64,000 bases of DNA, from positions 1 through 64,000 of the forward strand of contig NZ_VSEY01000058.1 of assembly GCF_008086045.1 (NCBI RefSeq), read 5' to 3'. Positions 40,251 through 49,603 of this stretch are shown in pieces. Below the pieces are notes generated by a model, which worked only from the letters and a program-made list of their open reading frames with translations, had not been told where the DNA came from and did no database searches. Position numbers and translations under genes: made by a program. The DNA is from Nonomuraea sp. PA05 (GTDB lineage Bacteria; Actinomycetota; Actinomycetes; Streptosporangiales; Streptosporangiaceae). Numbering within the stretch: position 1 is the stretch's first letter; the number at the start of each line of letters is the position of its first letter.

Positions 40251-42503
40251 ATCCTCGACAACGTTGACCCCTTCATCGGAACAGCGGCGACGGACCTGCC
40301 ACGCGCGCGCGGTCTGGCCGCCACTTGGTGGTGGCCGAAACCGCAGGTGGGCAACACCCACCCGGGCGCCACGTCGCCGCTCGGCATGGTGTCCGCCTGC
40401 GCCTACTCCGGCGCGTACCCGACGGGCTACGGCCGGTACGCCAAGAACACCGAGGGCGTGCCCGAGGAGATGTTCGAGCGGTTGCAGGCCTCCGGCTTCA
40501 CCCACTTCCAGCAGTCCGGCACCGGCGCCATCCGCAAGTACTACAACTACGTCCGCGTCACCCCGATGGTGCAGCCGCTCGACGTGCTCGGCGAGTCCTG
40601 GCCGCTGTACGACGAGGTCGCCCGGGCCGGCTACTACGCGGCCACCCTCGACACCGGCATCCGCTGCGAGCTCACGGTCGGCGCCAAGGTCGCCGTGCAC
40701 CGCTACACCTTCCCCGAGCACGGCAGCGCCCGTGTCGTGATCGACCTGTCCTGCGGCGGTCTGGCCATCGACCTCGGCCAGACCGTGCCGGTGCGGGCCC
40801 AGGTCGAGAGCATGGGCCACGGCCGCGCCCAGGGCACCGTGGTGATGGAGGGCGTCCCGCTGTCGGTGTACGTCGAGGTCGACAGCCCCGGCTGGCGGCA
40901 GATGCTCTGGTACGACCGGCGCCTCATCGACGGCGGCACCCGGCTCGACTTCGACAGCATCCGGCACACCACGCTGCGGCCCTTCGGCATGCTCTTCATG
41001 GGGCCCGCCGCGCCGGGGCAGAGCGTCGAGGTGCGGATGGGGTTCTCGCTGCGCGGCTGCGAGCAGGCGCGTCAGAACCTGGAACGCGAGTGCGGGCCCG
41101 CCGGGCAGGCCTTCGACACCGTGCTGTTCCGCACCCGCGCCCGCTGGGCCGAGCACCTCGACCGCGTCCAGGTCGAGGGCGGCACGCCCGCCCGCCGCAC
41201 GGTGCTGGCCACGTCCCTCTACCACGCGCTGATCAAGCCGTGCTTCGCCGACGACGAGAGCCCGTTCTGGCCCACCCCGGGCCCGTTCGCGTTCGACGTG
41301 TGCACCATGTGGGACATCTACAAGACCCAGCTCCCGCTGCTGGCCGCCATCGCCCCCGACCGGGCGGCGGGCCTGCTGGAGTCGCTGATCAGGGTCTGCG
41401 AGGAGGAGGGCAACTTCCCCATCGGCTACCGCATGTCGCGCGGCGCCGACCGGTTCTTCCGCCAGGCCAGCGCGCTCGCCCACACCGCGCTCGCCGACGC
41501 CCACGCGCTCGGCCGCGCCGAGCTCGACTGGAGCTGGGCGCTCGTGCACATGGTCGGCGACCTGCGCCGCGGCTACGGCGAGGACTTCTACGAGCGCGGC
41601 GTCGTACACCCGATCACCCACACCCTCGACCTCGCCTACGCCCACCACTGCACCGCCCAGGTCGCCCGCGCGCTCAACGACGGCGGCCTGGCCGACGACC
41701 TGGAGGAGCTCGCCCGGCAGTGGCGCAACGCCTTCGACCCCGGCACCGGGCTGCTGCGCGACTCCGAGTTCTACGAGGGCGGCAAGTGGAACTACTCCTT
41801 CCGCCTGCTGCACGACATGGCCGCGCGCATCGCCCTGGCCGGCGGCGACGACGCCTTCATCGGCAAGCTCGACCGCTTCTTCGGCTACGGCGCCGAACCG
41901 GTGGCACGCCCCGGCCGCCGCCCCGACCCGGCCGAGATGGCCGCCGGGTACGCGCTCAACCGCTTCGAAGGACTCAACAACGAGCCCGACATGGAAGCCC
42001 CCTGGGCCTACCACTACGCGGGCCGCCCCGACCGTACGGCGGAGATCGTGCACGCCGCGCTGACCTGGCAGTTCGGCACCGGCCCCGGCGGGCTGCCCGG
42101 CAACGACGACTCCGGCGGCCTCAGCTCCTGGTACGTGTGGGCGTCCCTCGGCCTGTTCCCCGTCGCCGGGCAGAACCTCTTCCTCGTCAACACGCCCGCC
42201 TTCTCCCGCGCCGTGCTCCAGGCCGGCGGCAACGAGTTCGTCATCGAGACCAGCGGCCACCGAGAGACGCCCATCGGCGCCGAGGGCCTCGACCGCCACC
42301 CGCCCGCCCAGTACGTGCAGGAGGCCACGCTCAACGGCAAGCCCCTGCACGCCACCCACCTCAGCGCCGCCACCGTGCACGAAGGCGGGCTGCTGCGCCT
42401 GCGGCTGGGCCCGGAACCGTCCGCGTGGGGGCGCGGACTCCGCCCGCCGTCCCTGACCCAAGCGCTGTCCCGTCCGCTTCCGACATCGGAGGTAACGCGA
42501 TGA
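40251..42503 (+). CDS. GH92-family alpha-mannosidase-like glycosidase with non-canonical start
   Basis: Conserved GH92 sequence begins at codon ATC 40251 (ILDNVDPFIGT, then GLAATWWWPKPQVGNTHPGA), 96 bp before the first ordinary start codon (GTG 40347), with an in-frame TAG at 40239. No ATG, GTG or TTG exists in between. Either ATC (or a CTG within) is used, or a small frameshift hides the real start. The catalytic region is intact: FEGLNNEPDMEAPWAYHYAG and LPGNDDSGGLSSWYVWASLG. GH92 enzymes are Ca-dependent exo-alpha-mannosidases. No signal peptide. The stop overlaps the glycosyltransferase ATG (ATGA), so the two are co-translated. Confidence 0.85.
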   Translation: MLDNVDPFIGTAATDLPRARGLAATWWWPKPQVGNTHPGATSPLGMVSACAYSGAYPTGYGRYAKNTEGVPEEMFERLQASGFTHFQQSGTGAIRKYYNYVRVTPMVQPLDVLGESWPLYDEVARAGYYAATLDTGIRCELTVGAKVAVHRYTFPEHGSARVVIDLSCGGLAIDLGQTVPVRAQVESMGHGRAQGTVVMEGVPLSVYVEVDSPGWRQMLWYDRRLIDGGTRLDFDSIRHTTLRPFGMLFMGPAAPGQSVEVRMGFSLRGCEQARQNLERECGPAGQAFDTVLFRTRARWAEHLDRVQVEGGTPARRTVLATSLYHALIKPCFADDESPFWPTPGPFAFDVCTMWDIYKTQLPLLAAIAPDRAAGLLESLIRVCEEEGNFPIGYRMSRGADRFFRQASALAHTALADAHALGRAELDWSWALVHMVGDLRRGYGEDFYERGVVHPITHTLDLAYAHHCTAQVARALNDGGLADDLEELARQWRNAFDPGTGLLRDSEFYEGGKWNYSFRLLHDMAARIALAGGDDAFIGKLDRFFGYGAEPVARPGRRPDPAEMAAGYALNRFEGLNNEPDMEAPWAYHYAGRPDRTAEIVHAALTWQFGTGPGGLPGNDDSGGLSSWYVWASLGLFPVAGQNLFLVNTPAFSRAVLQAGGNEFVIETSGHRETPIGAEGLDRHPPAQYVQEATLNGKPLHATHLSAATVHEGGLLRLRLGPEPSAWGRGLRPPSLTQALSRPLPTSEVTR

Positions 42504-43774
42504 CTCTCCTGCCTCGCCGTCTCGTCATCGCCGTCAGGGCCGACCCGGTCATCTGCGGCCACTCAGGGGAGGCACGCAACCTCGCCGAGGTCGCGCTGAC
42601 CCGCGGCTACGCCGACGTACGCCTGCTGACCTGGCCCGTTCCCGCGCTGCGGGCCGCCGGGCTGCCGCTCAAACCGCTGGACCGGCTGCTGCCGTACAGC
42701 GACGGGATCACCGTGGAACGGCCGGAACCGGTCGGCGACTACCGGGTGCCCGACGGGCGCTACCAGTCGGGGCTCACCGGCCGCCTCGTCGAGCTGCTCG
42801 CCGAGCCGTACGCCACGACCTGCCTGTCGATGTACCTGGCGCCGCACACGGCGGTCGTCGTGGACGCGGTCGCCGCCGCCCGCGCGGCCGGGTTCGCGCC
42901 GCACGTGCGCACCGTCGCCAAGGCGGTCGGCTCGGACGTGACCAACGTGATCGCCTCCTGCCTGCGGGAGGGCCGGTTCGGCGCGGCCACCGTGCTGTTC
43001 AGCACGTTCCTGGCCAATGACGAGGTCGTCGCCGTCTCCGACTACACCCGCGACGAGATCGTCGCCTCCGCCGAGCAGGTGGACGCCCGCTGCGGCACCA
43101 CCTTCGCCGAGCAGTGCCGGCGCCGCGTCACCGTCAGCTACCCGCCGATCGACTCCGCCGCCTTCCTCGACCCCGACCCGGCCGCCATGCGGGACACGCT
43201 CGCCCGGCGCGGCCTGGAACACGACGGGTACCTCCTGTTCCTGTCCCGCGTCACCAAGGCCAAGGGCATCGACGACCTGATCGCCGCCTACGCCCGGATG
43301 CGCTGCCGTTCGCGCGTCAGACTGGTCGTCGCCGGGACCGGGCCACTGCTGGAACAGGCGCGGGCCATGGCCGCAGGCGACGACCGGGTCGTCTTCCTCA
43401 CGGACGTGGACGACCGCGAGAAGGCGCTGCTCATGCGGGGATGCGCGGCCTACGTGCTGCCGACCAAGCCCGAGCCCGACTTCGTCGAGACGTTCGGCAT
43501 CGCGCTGGCCGAGAAGATGCTGGCCGGTGGCGGGCCCATCGTCACCACCCCGACGGGCGGCACCCTGGAAGCCGTCGGCGACACCGCCGTCATCGTCCCG
43601 CCGGGCGACGTCGCCGCCTTGGTCGCGGCCGTGGACCGGGTCGTACTCGAACTGACGCCCGGCGAGCGCAACGACCTGGAGCTGCGGGCCCGCACCCGCG
43701 CGATGGCCTTCGACCGGGCCGCGGTCTTCGACGGCCTCTTCCCCCAGGAACCGACCGCGCTCGGCGCCGCCTGA
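42500..43774 (+). CDS. GT4-family glycosyltransferase
   Basis: 424 residues, GT-B fold. The N-terminal half has ICGHSGEARNLAEVALTRGY; the C-terminal donor domain has GYLLFLSRVTKAKGIDDLI, RLVVAGTGPLLEQAR, and the ExxE-like nucleotide-sugar motif FVETFGIALAEKM. GGAGG is 7 nt before ATG, which overlaps the GH92 stop. Pairing a mannosidase with a GT4 suggests trimming and rebuilding of a mannose-containing glycan; the acceptor is unknown. Confidence 0.85.
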   Translation: MTLLPRRLVIAVRADPVICGHSGEARNLAEVALTRGYADVRLLTWPVPALRAAGLPLKPLDRLLPYSDGITVERPEPVGDYRVPDGRYQSGLTGRLVELLAEPYATTCLSMYLAPHTAVVVDAVAAARAAGFAPHVRTVAKAVGSDVTNVIASCLREGRFGAATVLFSTFLANDEVVAVSDYTRDEIVASAEQVDARCGTTFAEQCRRRVTVSYPPIDSAAFLDPDPAAMRDTLARRGLEHDGYLLFLSRVTKAKGIDDLIAAYARMRCRSRVRLVVAGTGPLLEQARAMAAGDDRVVFLTDVDDREKALLMRGCAAYVLPTKPEPDFVETFGIALAEKMLAGGGPIVTTPTGGTLEAVGDTAVIVPPGDVAALVAAVDRVVLELTPGERNDLELRARTRAMAFDRAAVFDGLFPQEPTALGAA

Positions 43775-43850
43775 GACCTCAACGGTTGCGCAACGGGGGC
43801 CCCGCACACTGCCAGGGACGACCGACGTGCCCGAAGGGGGTTCGGGACGG

Positions 43851-44594
43851 ATGACCCAGGCTCCGCGCTGCCCCACCCGGCCGAAGCTGTCCCTGCTGGG
43901 CGGCTTCGGCCTCGTCCTCGACGACGTGCCCGTCACCCTGGGCATCCAGGAACAGCGGGTGCTCGCCTACCTCGCGCTCGTGCGGCCGCCACCCCTCGCC
44001 CACCGCCGCGCCGACCTGGCGGAACGCCTCTGGCCCGTACCCGCCGTCCGCTCCGCCGCCAGCCTGCGCACCGCGCTGTGGCGGCTGCGGCAGGCGGACG
44101 AGCGGCTCGTCCGCGCCTCCCGCGACACCGTGCGGCTGCACGAGGCCGTGGACGCCGACGTGTGGCGGTGCGCCGCCCAGGCCGGCCGGCTGCTCTCCGG
44201 CGACCAGGAACTCCGGCCCCAGGACACCTCCCTCGCCGTGCTGCGCGGTGACCTGCTGCCCGGATGGGACGAGGAGTGGCTGCTGCTGGAGCGGGAGCGG
44301 CTCGGCCAGGTCCGGATCCACGCGCTGGAGGCCCTGGCGGGGCGGTTGTGCGGGCTCGGGCGGTATCTGGAGGCCATCGAGGCCGCTTACGCGGCGATCG
44401 GTGAGGATCCGTTGCGGGAGTCGGCGCACGCGGCGCTGATCGAGGTGTTCCTGGCCGAGGGGAACGTGGCGCAGGCCCGGCGGCAGCTTGAGCGTTATAC
44501 GGCGCTGTTGTGGGCGGAGATGGCGTTGCGGCCGTCGGCTGGGCTGACGCGGCGGGTGCGGGGGTGCGCGGAAGTCGCCCGCGCGGCCGGGTAG
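43851..44594 (+). CDS. Small SARP-like regulator (winged helix + BTAD)
   Basis: 247 residues: LSLLGGFGLVLDDVPVTLG winged-helix start, SAASLRTALWRLRQA, then BTAD (ALRGDLLPGWDEEWLLLERE-like LLPGWDEEW, RIHALEALAGRLCGLGRYLEA). Same type as the SARP at 9.0 kb but not closely alike. ATG 43851 chosen; GTG 43827 possible. It converges on the large protease gene with an 8-bp gap, so it probably does not belong to that operon. Confidence 0.78.
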   Translation: MTQAPRCPTRPKLSLLGGFGLVLDDVPVTLGIQEQRVLAYLALVRPPPLAHRRADLAERLWPVPAVRSAASLRTALWRLRQADERLVRASRDTVRLHEAVDADVWRCAAQAGRLLSGDQELRPQDTSLAVLRGDLLPGWDEEWLLLERERLGQVRIHALEALAGRLCGLGRYLEAIEAAYAAIGEDPLRESAHAALIEVFLAEGNVAQARRQLERYTALLWAEMALRPSAGLTRRVRGCAEVARAAG

Positions 44595-44602
44595 CGCGAG
44601 TG

Positions 44603-47600
44603 TCAGGGCTTGGGCAGCAGCTCGGCCAGGCGGGTGGCGGGGACGGCGCAGTGGCCCTCCTTGACCTGGGTCACCACCAGCCGGTCGCTCGCCTGCGCCA
44701 GGAACCGCCCACCCACCCCCGCCGTCCCGGTGCCCGGCCGGTAATAGACCCGCACCCGCAACGACGGGTTCACCCGCAGCCAGTCCGTCCAGTTCCCCAC
44801 GTCGCCGCGATACGTGGTGTCGAACGCCCACACCTCGCTCAACCGGCTCAGCGCTCCCTGCCCCATCTCCGCGTCGTCCCGGCCGGCGGCCAGCGGCTCC
44901 AGCAGGTCGTACGCCCGTGAATGCCCCGCCACGACCAGCCGCCGCACCGCCGGGACAGCCCCGCCGCGCACCCGCCCCACCTCGGCCACGCTCTCCTCGA
45001 CGACCGCGTTGAGCAGGGCGGGCCTGCCCAGCGGGTGCAGGCGCCGGTGACCGCGCCCGAACACGACCTCGCCGCACGGGTTGCCCCAGTCGAGCAGCGG
45101 CACGACCAGCACGACGGGCTGCCCCGACTCGTCCACGATCCGCCCCAGCTCGAACGGCGCCCCCGTCACGAACCCGAGCGGCACCCGCTTCGGCCTGGTG
45201 CACCCCGTCAGCAGCCCGTGGGCGAACACCAGCACGTCCACCTCCGCCTGCCCGAGCGCGGCCTTCGGGCAGAACACCGCGACCGGCTGCGGGTGGACCG
45301 CCGAGGCGAAGGTCCACACCTTCCCGCCACGGAAGTCCGCCAGGTCGGAGGCGGCCGGGACGCCGGGACGGTACTCCCAGTGCCACTCCTCCGTGGCCAG
45401 CGGCCGGAATCCGCGCCCCGCCGCGTTCCTGCGCATCCACCCGTGGAACCAGGTGTGCCGCCACCGGCACCTGGCCGGGTCGTCGGAGTCGTTGGGGATG
45501 GCCTGGCCGGCGGTCCGCACCTGGTAGAAGTCGAGCGCCACCCCGTTCTGGTGGTTGCTGTAGCCGGGTGCGGCGATGCGGCCGCCGAGGCCGTAGCCGC
45601 CCTGTCCTCTGGGGCGCAGCAGGTAGTCCACGGCCGCGTCCGAGTGCGGCCCTTCGGCGATCCCGGCGCGGGCCTCGCGTGAGCGGTTGTAGTACTTGCC
45701 GGAGAAGTGGTCCAGCCAGAGCTGCCGCTGGTGGGCGCCGCCGCGGTAGCCGCTGGTCACCGTCAGCTCGACGGTGCGCCGGGCGTCGGCGTGGCCCGCC
45801 TGCTGGGCTGCCGCCAGGGCGGTGTTCGCGGCTTCGAGCAGGTCGTCCACGGCCTGGGCCGTCGCCGTCGCGGTGCGGACCCGCTTGCGTCCGCCGCCGG
45901 TCATGGGGGTTCTGGCGATGCCGGCCAGTTCGTCGTCGCGCAGGTCCCGCTGCGGGTCGCCCTTGGACGCGCGGGAGCGGCGCAGGTGTTCGGCCAGGAC
46001 GCGGGCGCGGAAGTCCTCCTGCTCGGCCGTGCCCGTCCACGGCCCGGGGTCCGCTTCCTCCGGTTCGCTCTCGCCGGGCGGCTCCTCTTCCCCGGTGCCG
46101 CCGCAGCCGCATCTGCTCTCCTCCGCGAGCCCGTCATCCTCGAACGGCTCCTCCTGCGGCTCCTCGGCGGGGGTCTGCGGCGCGAGCGGCTCCACCGGCC
46201 AGGGACGCAGCAGCAACTGCCCCGGTGGCACGCGTCCCGCCGGATCCAGCAGCCGCACCGGCCGCCGGCCCCCCACCGGCCCCATGACGGACGCGACCGC
46301 GTACCAGCCGGACGGCGCGCCGCGCCGGCTGCCGAGCCGCCGGGTGAGGCCCGCCGCGGAGACGATCGCGCACTGGCCGGCCGCCGCGGGCTCCCCGAGC
46401 ACGACCCGGATCAGGACGTCACCGGCCCGGGGCACGTCCACGGCCCGCTGGCCGGGCCCCGCGAGGACCGCGAACCGGTCCCTCAGCCAGGTCGAGAGGC
46501 TTCCGGCGGGCCGGTAGAGCAGCTCCCGGTAGGCGCGGGCGGGCGCGACGGACAGGAGCGGGGCGATGCGGTCGTGTTCTTCCATGGCGGTGACCTCCGT
46601 TAGGGGCGGAAGGCTGCGGCGGACGGCGGCGAGCAGGGCGCGGACGTTCAACCGGCCGCGCCCCAGCCGCTCGGTCCCGGGCGGCGGCGGGTCGGCGGCG
46701 GGCGGCCCCCGCCGGTCCATCCCGGGAAGCGGCGGCTCCAGCCGGTCCATCTGGGGAAGCGGCGGGTCGGCCGAGGACAGCACCAGTCGCCGGATCCCGG
46801 CGGCGGTCAGCCGGTGCCCGCCGTACTGCAGGCACAGGGCGACCGCCCCGGTGACGTGCGGCGCCGCCATGCTGGTGCCGGTCTTGCGGGTCAGCAGCCC
46901 CGGGCTGCGCGCGCTGCCGCGCGGCGCCGAGCGGGCCGCCAGGACGGCGACGCCGGGCGCGGCGAGATCGGGCTTGGCGCGGTGGTCGCGGGTGGGGCCG
47001 GCGCTGCTGGTCGGGCCGGGCGGCCGGCCGGGGGAGTGGGCGTCGTACGCGCCGACGACGAGCGGAACGCGCCCGTTGGCGATGGTGCCGATCGTGCTCG
47101 CCGGATCCGCGTCGGACGGCAGGAAACGCGCCTGGCACCGCGGGCACGCCTCGTCCCGCTCGATCCAGGCGTGGAAACGGCCGCCGGTGACGCGGCGGCT
47201 CTCCAAGGTGACGCGCCACTCGCCGTCGGGCGCCCACGGGTAGAGGAACGCGTCGATGTGGTGGTCGCCGTTGTTCGGGTCGTGAGCCCGGTGGTAGACG
47301 CGCCCGGCGACGCGTCCGCCCGCGACGATGTCGGCGGAGCCGCCGAGCGGGACGACGGGCCCGGCCGGGATGCGCGGATGGTCGATGCGGACGGTCAGCT
47401 CGTCGGCTCCGCTGTACCAGATCTCGACCTCGTTGACGGTGGTGTCGGCGGGGTCCGTGACGAACCGCAGCACCCGCTGCCTGCCGGGCAGCAGGAAGCC
47501 GGAGGCGTGCGTGCGCGCCCGGTAGTAGTTGCCGCAGCTCTGCGCGAGGAACCGGCCGGGCGCCGCCGCCAGCAGCTCGTCCAGGGCCAGCTCGGTCGGC

Positions 47601-48379
47601 GTCCTGCCGTCGTGCGGGCCGCCGTGGCAGCCGAGGCTGAGGTTGATCACCCAGGGGCGTTCCCCCGCGGTCCTGACGATGAAGTCCACCGCCTCCAGCA
47701 GCCGCACCGAGTCGCCCAGGTTGGCCAGGCCGCCCGTGCCGCGGTTGGACAGGTGGACGAAGACGAGGCTCGCCTCGGGCGCCATCCCGGCCGGGCCGAC
47801 GGTGCCGTTGCCCGCTGCGATGTCCATGACGTGGGTGCCGTGCGCGCCGCCGCCGCGGTCGGCGTCCGCCGGGTGGTAGCCGAGCGTCCGGTAGGGGTGG
47901 GACGTGCGCAGCGCCCGGTCGATGTCCTCCCGCGTGTGGACGACGCCGTACCCGTACGGCTGCGGCGCGGAGCCGGGCCGGTGCCGCTGGTCCCAGAGGG
48001 CGAGCAGCCTGGTGGTGCCGTCGGCGTGCTTGAAGTTCGGGTGGTCGAAGTCGGCGCCCGCGTCCACGACGCCGACGACGACCTCGGTCTGGGCGGGCGG
48101 TCGCGGCTCCGTCCACTGACCGAAGGGCCGTGACGACGGTGGGGCGGGCACGGCGATCTCGGGGCTGATGGGGCGGGGCGCCTTCAGGCTGATGACGTCC
48201 GGATGCGCCCACACCTCCCGCACCGCCGACAGCGGCAGGCGGCAGGTCGCGACGCTTCCGAACCGCGCCACGAGCCGCACGGAGGGAAGCTCGACGCCCG
48301 GCCGGCGGAACCGGATGATCGCCTCGACCATCCGGTCCGCCGGCGCGTCACGCAGCAGCTCCCGCAGGGCTGGGTCCAC
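44603..48379 (-). CDS. Three-part enzyme: subtilase (S8) + M15/VanY-type peptidase + alpha/beta-like domain
   Basis: 1258 residues, no signal peptide. S8 domain (~95-580): Asp106 (VVGVVDAGADF), His180 (GGAHGTHVMDI), Asn284 oxyanion, Ser503 (GTSMAAPHVTG); all catalytic residues present, with a ~100-residue insertion between Asn and Ser. An acidic hinge (~760-800: EEPFEDDGLAEESRCGCGG) leads to a LAS/M15 Zn peptidase with GYSNHQNGVALDF (SxHxxGxAxD) and EEWHWEYRP (third ligand). The last ~230 residues contain VFAHGLLTG and VVAGHSRAYDLL, which look like an alpha/beta nucleophile elbow. Cutting protein and peptidoglycan cross-bridges with one polypeptide is unusual. Last gene of a four-gene operon; GTG start. 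Confidence 0.85.
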   Translation of the reverse strand: MDPALRELLRDAPADRMVEAIIRFRRPGVELPSVRLVARFGSVATCRLPLSAVREVWAHPDVISLKAPRPISPEIAVPAPPSSRPFGQWTEPRPPAQTEVVVGVVDAGADFDHPNFKHADGTTRLLALWDQRHRPGSAPQPYGYGVVHTREDIDRALRTSHPYRTLGYHPADADRGGGAHGTHVMDIAAGNGTVGPAGMAPEASLVFVHLSNRGTGGLANLGDSVRLLEAVDFIVRTAGERPWVINLSLGCHGGPHDGRTPTELALDELLAAAPGRFLAQSCGNYYRARTHASGFLLPGRQRVLRFVTDPADTTVNEVEIWYSGADELTVRIDHPRIPAGPVVPLGGSADIVAGGRVAGRVYHRAHDPNNGDHHIDAFLYPWAPDGEWRVTLESRRVTGGRFHAWIERDEACPRCQARFLPSDADPASTIGTIANGRVPLVVGAYDAHSPGRPPGPTSSAGPTRDHRAKPDLAAPGVAVLAARSAPRGSARSPGLLTRKTGTSMAAPHVTGAVALCLQYGGHRLTAAGIRRLVLSSADPPLPQMDRLEPPLPGMDRRGPPAADPPPPGTERLGRGRLNVRALLAAVRRSLPPLTEVTAMEEHDRIAPLLSVAPARAYRELLYRPAGSLSTWLRDRFAVLAGPGQRAVDVPRAGDVLIRVVLGEPAAAGQCAIVSAAGLTRRLGSRRGAPSGWYAVASVMGPVGGRRPVRLLDPAGRVPPGQLLLRPWPVEPLAPQTPAEEPQEEPFEDDGLAEESRCGCGGTGEEEPPGESEPEEADPGPWTGTAEQEDFRARVLAEHLRRSRASKGDPQRDLRDDELAGIARTPMTGGGRKRVRTATATAQAVDDLLEAANTALAAAQQAGHADARRTVELTVTSGYRGGAHQRQLWLDHFSGKYYNRSREARAGIAEGPHSDAAVDYLLRPRGQGGYGLGGRIAAPGYSNHQNGVALDFYQVRTAGQAIPNDSDDPARCRWRHTWFHGWMRRNAAGRGFRPLATEEWHWEYRPGVPAASDLADFRGGKVWTFASAVHPQPVAVFCPKAALGQAEVDVLVFAHGLLTGCTRPKRVPLGFVTGAPFELGRIVDESGQPVVLVVPLLDWGNPCGEVVFGRGHRRLHPLGRPALLNAVVEESVAEVGRVRGGAVPAVRRLVVAGHSRAYDLLEPLAAGRDDAEMGQGALSRLSEVWAFDTTYRGDVGNWTDWLRVNPSLRVRVYYRPGTGTAGVGGRFLAQASDRLVVTQVKEGHCAVPATRLAELLPKP

Positions 48380-48392
48380 GGCCTGCCACGCC

Positions 48393-49190
48393 TCACTTGC
48401 CGCCCGCCGCGACGACCTCCAGCCGGACCCTGCGCACGATGTCGCCGGCCTTGACCGAGATGATCGCGACGCCCGCGCTCTTGGCGGTGACCTGGCCGGT
48501 CGTCGCGTTGATCTCGGCGACGGCGACGTTGCTCGACTCCCACGCGGGCGTGACGTTCGCCGGCACCTTGCCGCTCGCGTCGCGCACGTCGGCCACGAAC
48601 AGGTCCACCGCGCCCACCGTCAGCCGGCTCGGGCCGAGGACGTCGACGTTCTGCGCCGCCGAGTTGCGCTTGCGCTGGTCGTCGATGAACGCCAGCGCCA
48701 GCACGCCCAGCCCGCCGTAGAACGCCGGATGCCTGATCACGCCGCCGATGCCCTTGCGCTTCTCCCCGGCGGGGAACGCCAGCAGCGGCGCGATCTGGAT
48801 CCCCGCCCGCACGAACGTGTTGTCCGGCGTGCCGAACGTCCGGAACCCCTCGCTGACCAGCAGCGTAGCCACAGTGGACAGCGCGGCCCTGTCGAACTTC
48901 CTGTTCTGCGCCGCGATCGCGCTCTGCAGCGTGTCCTGCTGCACCTGGGTCTGCAGGTCCAGCTCCTTGACGGCGTTCACCACGGCCCGCCGCGGCGGCG
49001 TGGCGGGCGGGGACGCCGAAGTGGCGGGCAGCCTGCGGTCGCGGCGGGCCGCCGCCCGGCGGCGCGCGGACGCCAGCGCCTGGGCGCGCCTGCGCCGCGC
49101 CCGCGAGTCCCGCGACTGCTCCTCGTCGTAGAACTCCTCATCCTCCTCGTCGTAGCCGGTGTCGTAGTTCTCCTCGAACAGACTGCTCAT
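48393..49190 (-). CDS. Acidic/basic-tailed protein with C-terminal Ig-like (BIG2) domain
   Basis: 265 residues. A very acidic N-terminus (EENYDTGYDEEDEEFYDEEQ) is followed by an Arg-rich stretch (~30-60), a helical part with two hydrophobic segments (~118-140, FYGGLGVLALAFI near 160), and a BIG2-like beta-sandwich (~180-262: LTVGAVDLFVADVRDASGKV, TTGQVTAKSAGVAIISVKAG). Function unknown; could be a scaffold or surface adaptor for the protease. ATG 49190 overlaps the stop of the upstream gene (ATGA). Confidence 0.68.
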   Translation of the reverse strand: MSSLFEENYDTGYDEEDEEFYDEEQSRDSRARRRRAQALASARRRAAARRDRRLPATSASPPATPPRRAVVNAVKELDLQTQVQQDTLQSAIAAQNRKFDRAALSTVATLLVSEGFRTFGTPDNTFVRAGIQIAPLLAFPAGEKRKGIGGVIRHPAFYGGLGVLALAFIDDQRKRNSAAQNVDVLGPSRLTVGAVDLFVADVRDASGKVPANVTPAWESSNVAVAEINATTGQVTAKSAGVAIISVKAGDIVRRVRLEVVAAGGK

Positions 49191-49603
49191 CTGGTTCCTC
49201 CTTCATCGGGACGCTCTTCGCGGGGCGCGGCGCCCTCGCTCCGCGCCAGGCCGGTCCTGGCGGGCGGGGCCGCGCGGCGGACGGCCGGGGCGACGTACTG
49301 CTCGTACAGCTCGGGGTCGGGCGGCATCCAGCCGGGCGACCCCCGTCCGGCGCAGTCGGGGCAGCCGGCGGCCTCGCCCCAGCACCCGCAGGCGCCGAGC
49401 GCCGCGGCGAGCAGCAGGTCGCGGTCGGCGAGCGCATGGTCGGGCTCCTGGAAGCCGTGCACGACGGCGGGGCCGTCGGCGGGCGGGGGCGTCGCCAGGC
49501 GGTCCGCCAGCTCGCCGAGCACCCGCTCCGCGAAGCCCATCGGGTCGGGCAGGACCTTCAGCAGCAGCTCCTCGACGGCCGCCAGTTCGGACGCGCTGCT
49601 CAT
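49187..49603 (-). CDS. Small Cys-rich (zinc-ribbon-like) protein
   Basis: 138 residues. A helical N-terminus (SELAAVEELLLKVLPDPMGF) and a Cys cluster ACGCWGEAAGCPDCAGRGSPG (CxC...CxxC, ~90-110) that could hold Zn, then a Pro/Arg tail. No enzyme motif. Overlaps both neighbours (stop-start overlaps at 49187-49190 and 49600-49603), so its dose is tied to theirs. I cannot name a family. Confidence 0.65.
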   Translation of the reverse strand: MSSASELAAVEELLLKVLPDPMGFAERVLGELADRLATPPPADGPAVVHGFQEPDHALADRDLLLAAALGACGCWGEAAGCPDCAGRGSPGWMPPDPELYEQYVAPAVRRAAPPARTGLARSEGAAPREERPDEGGTR

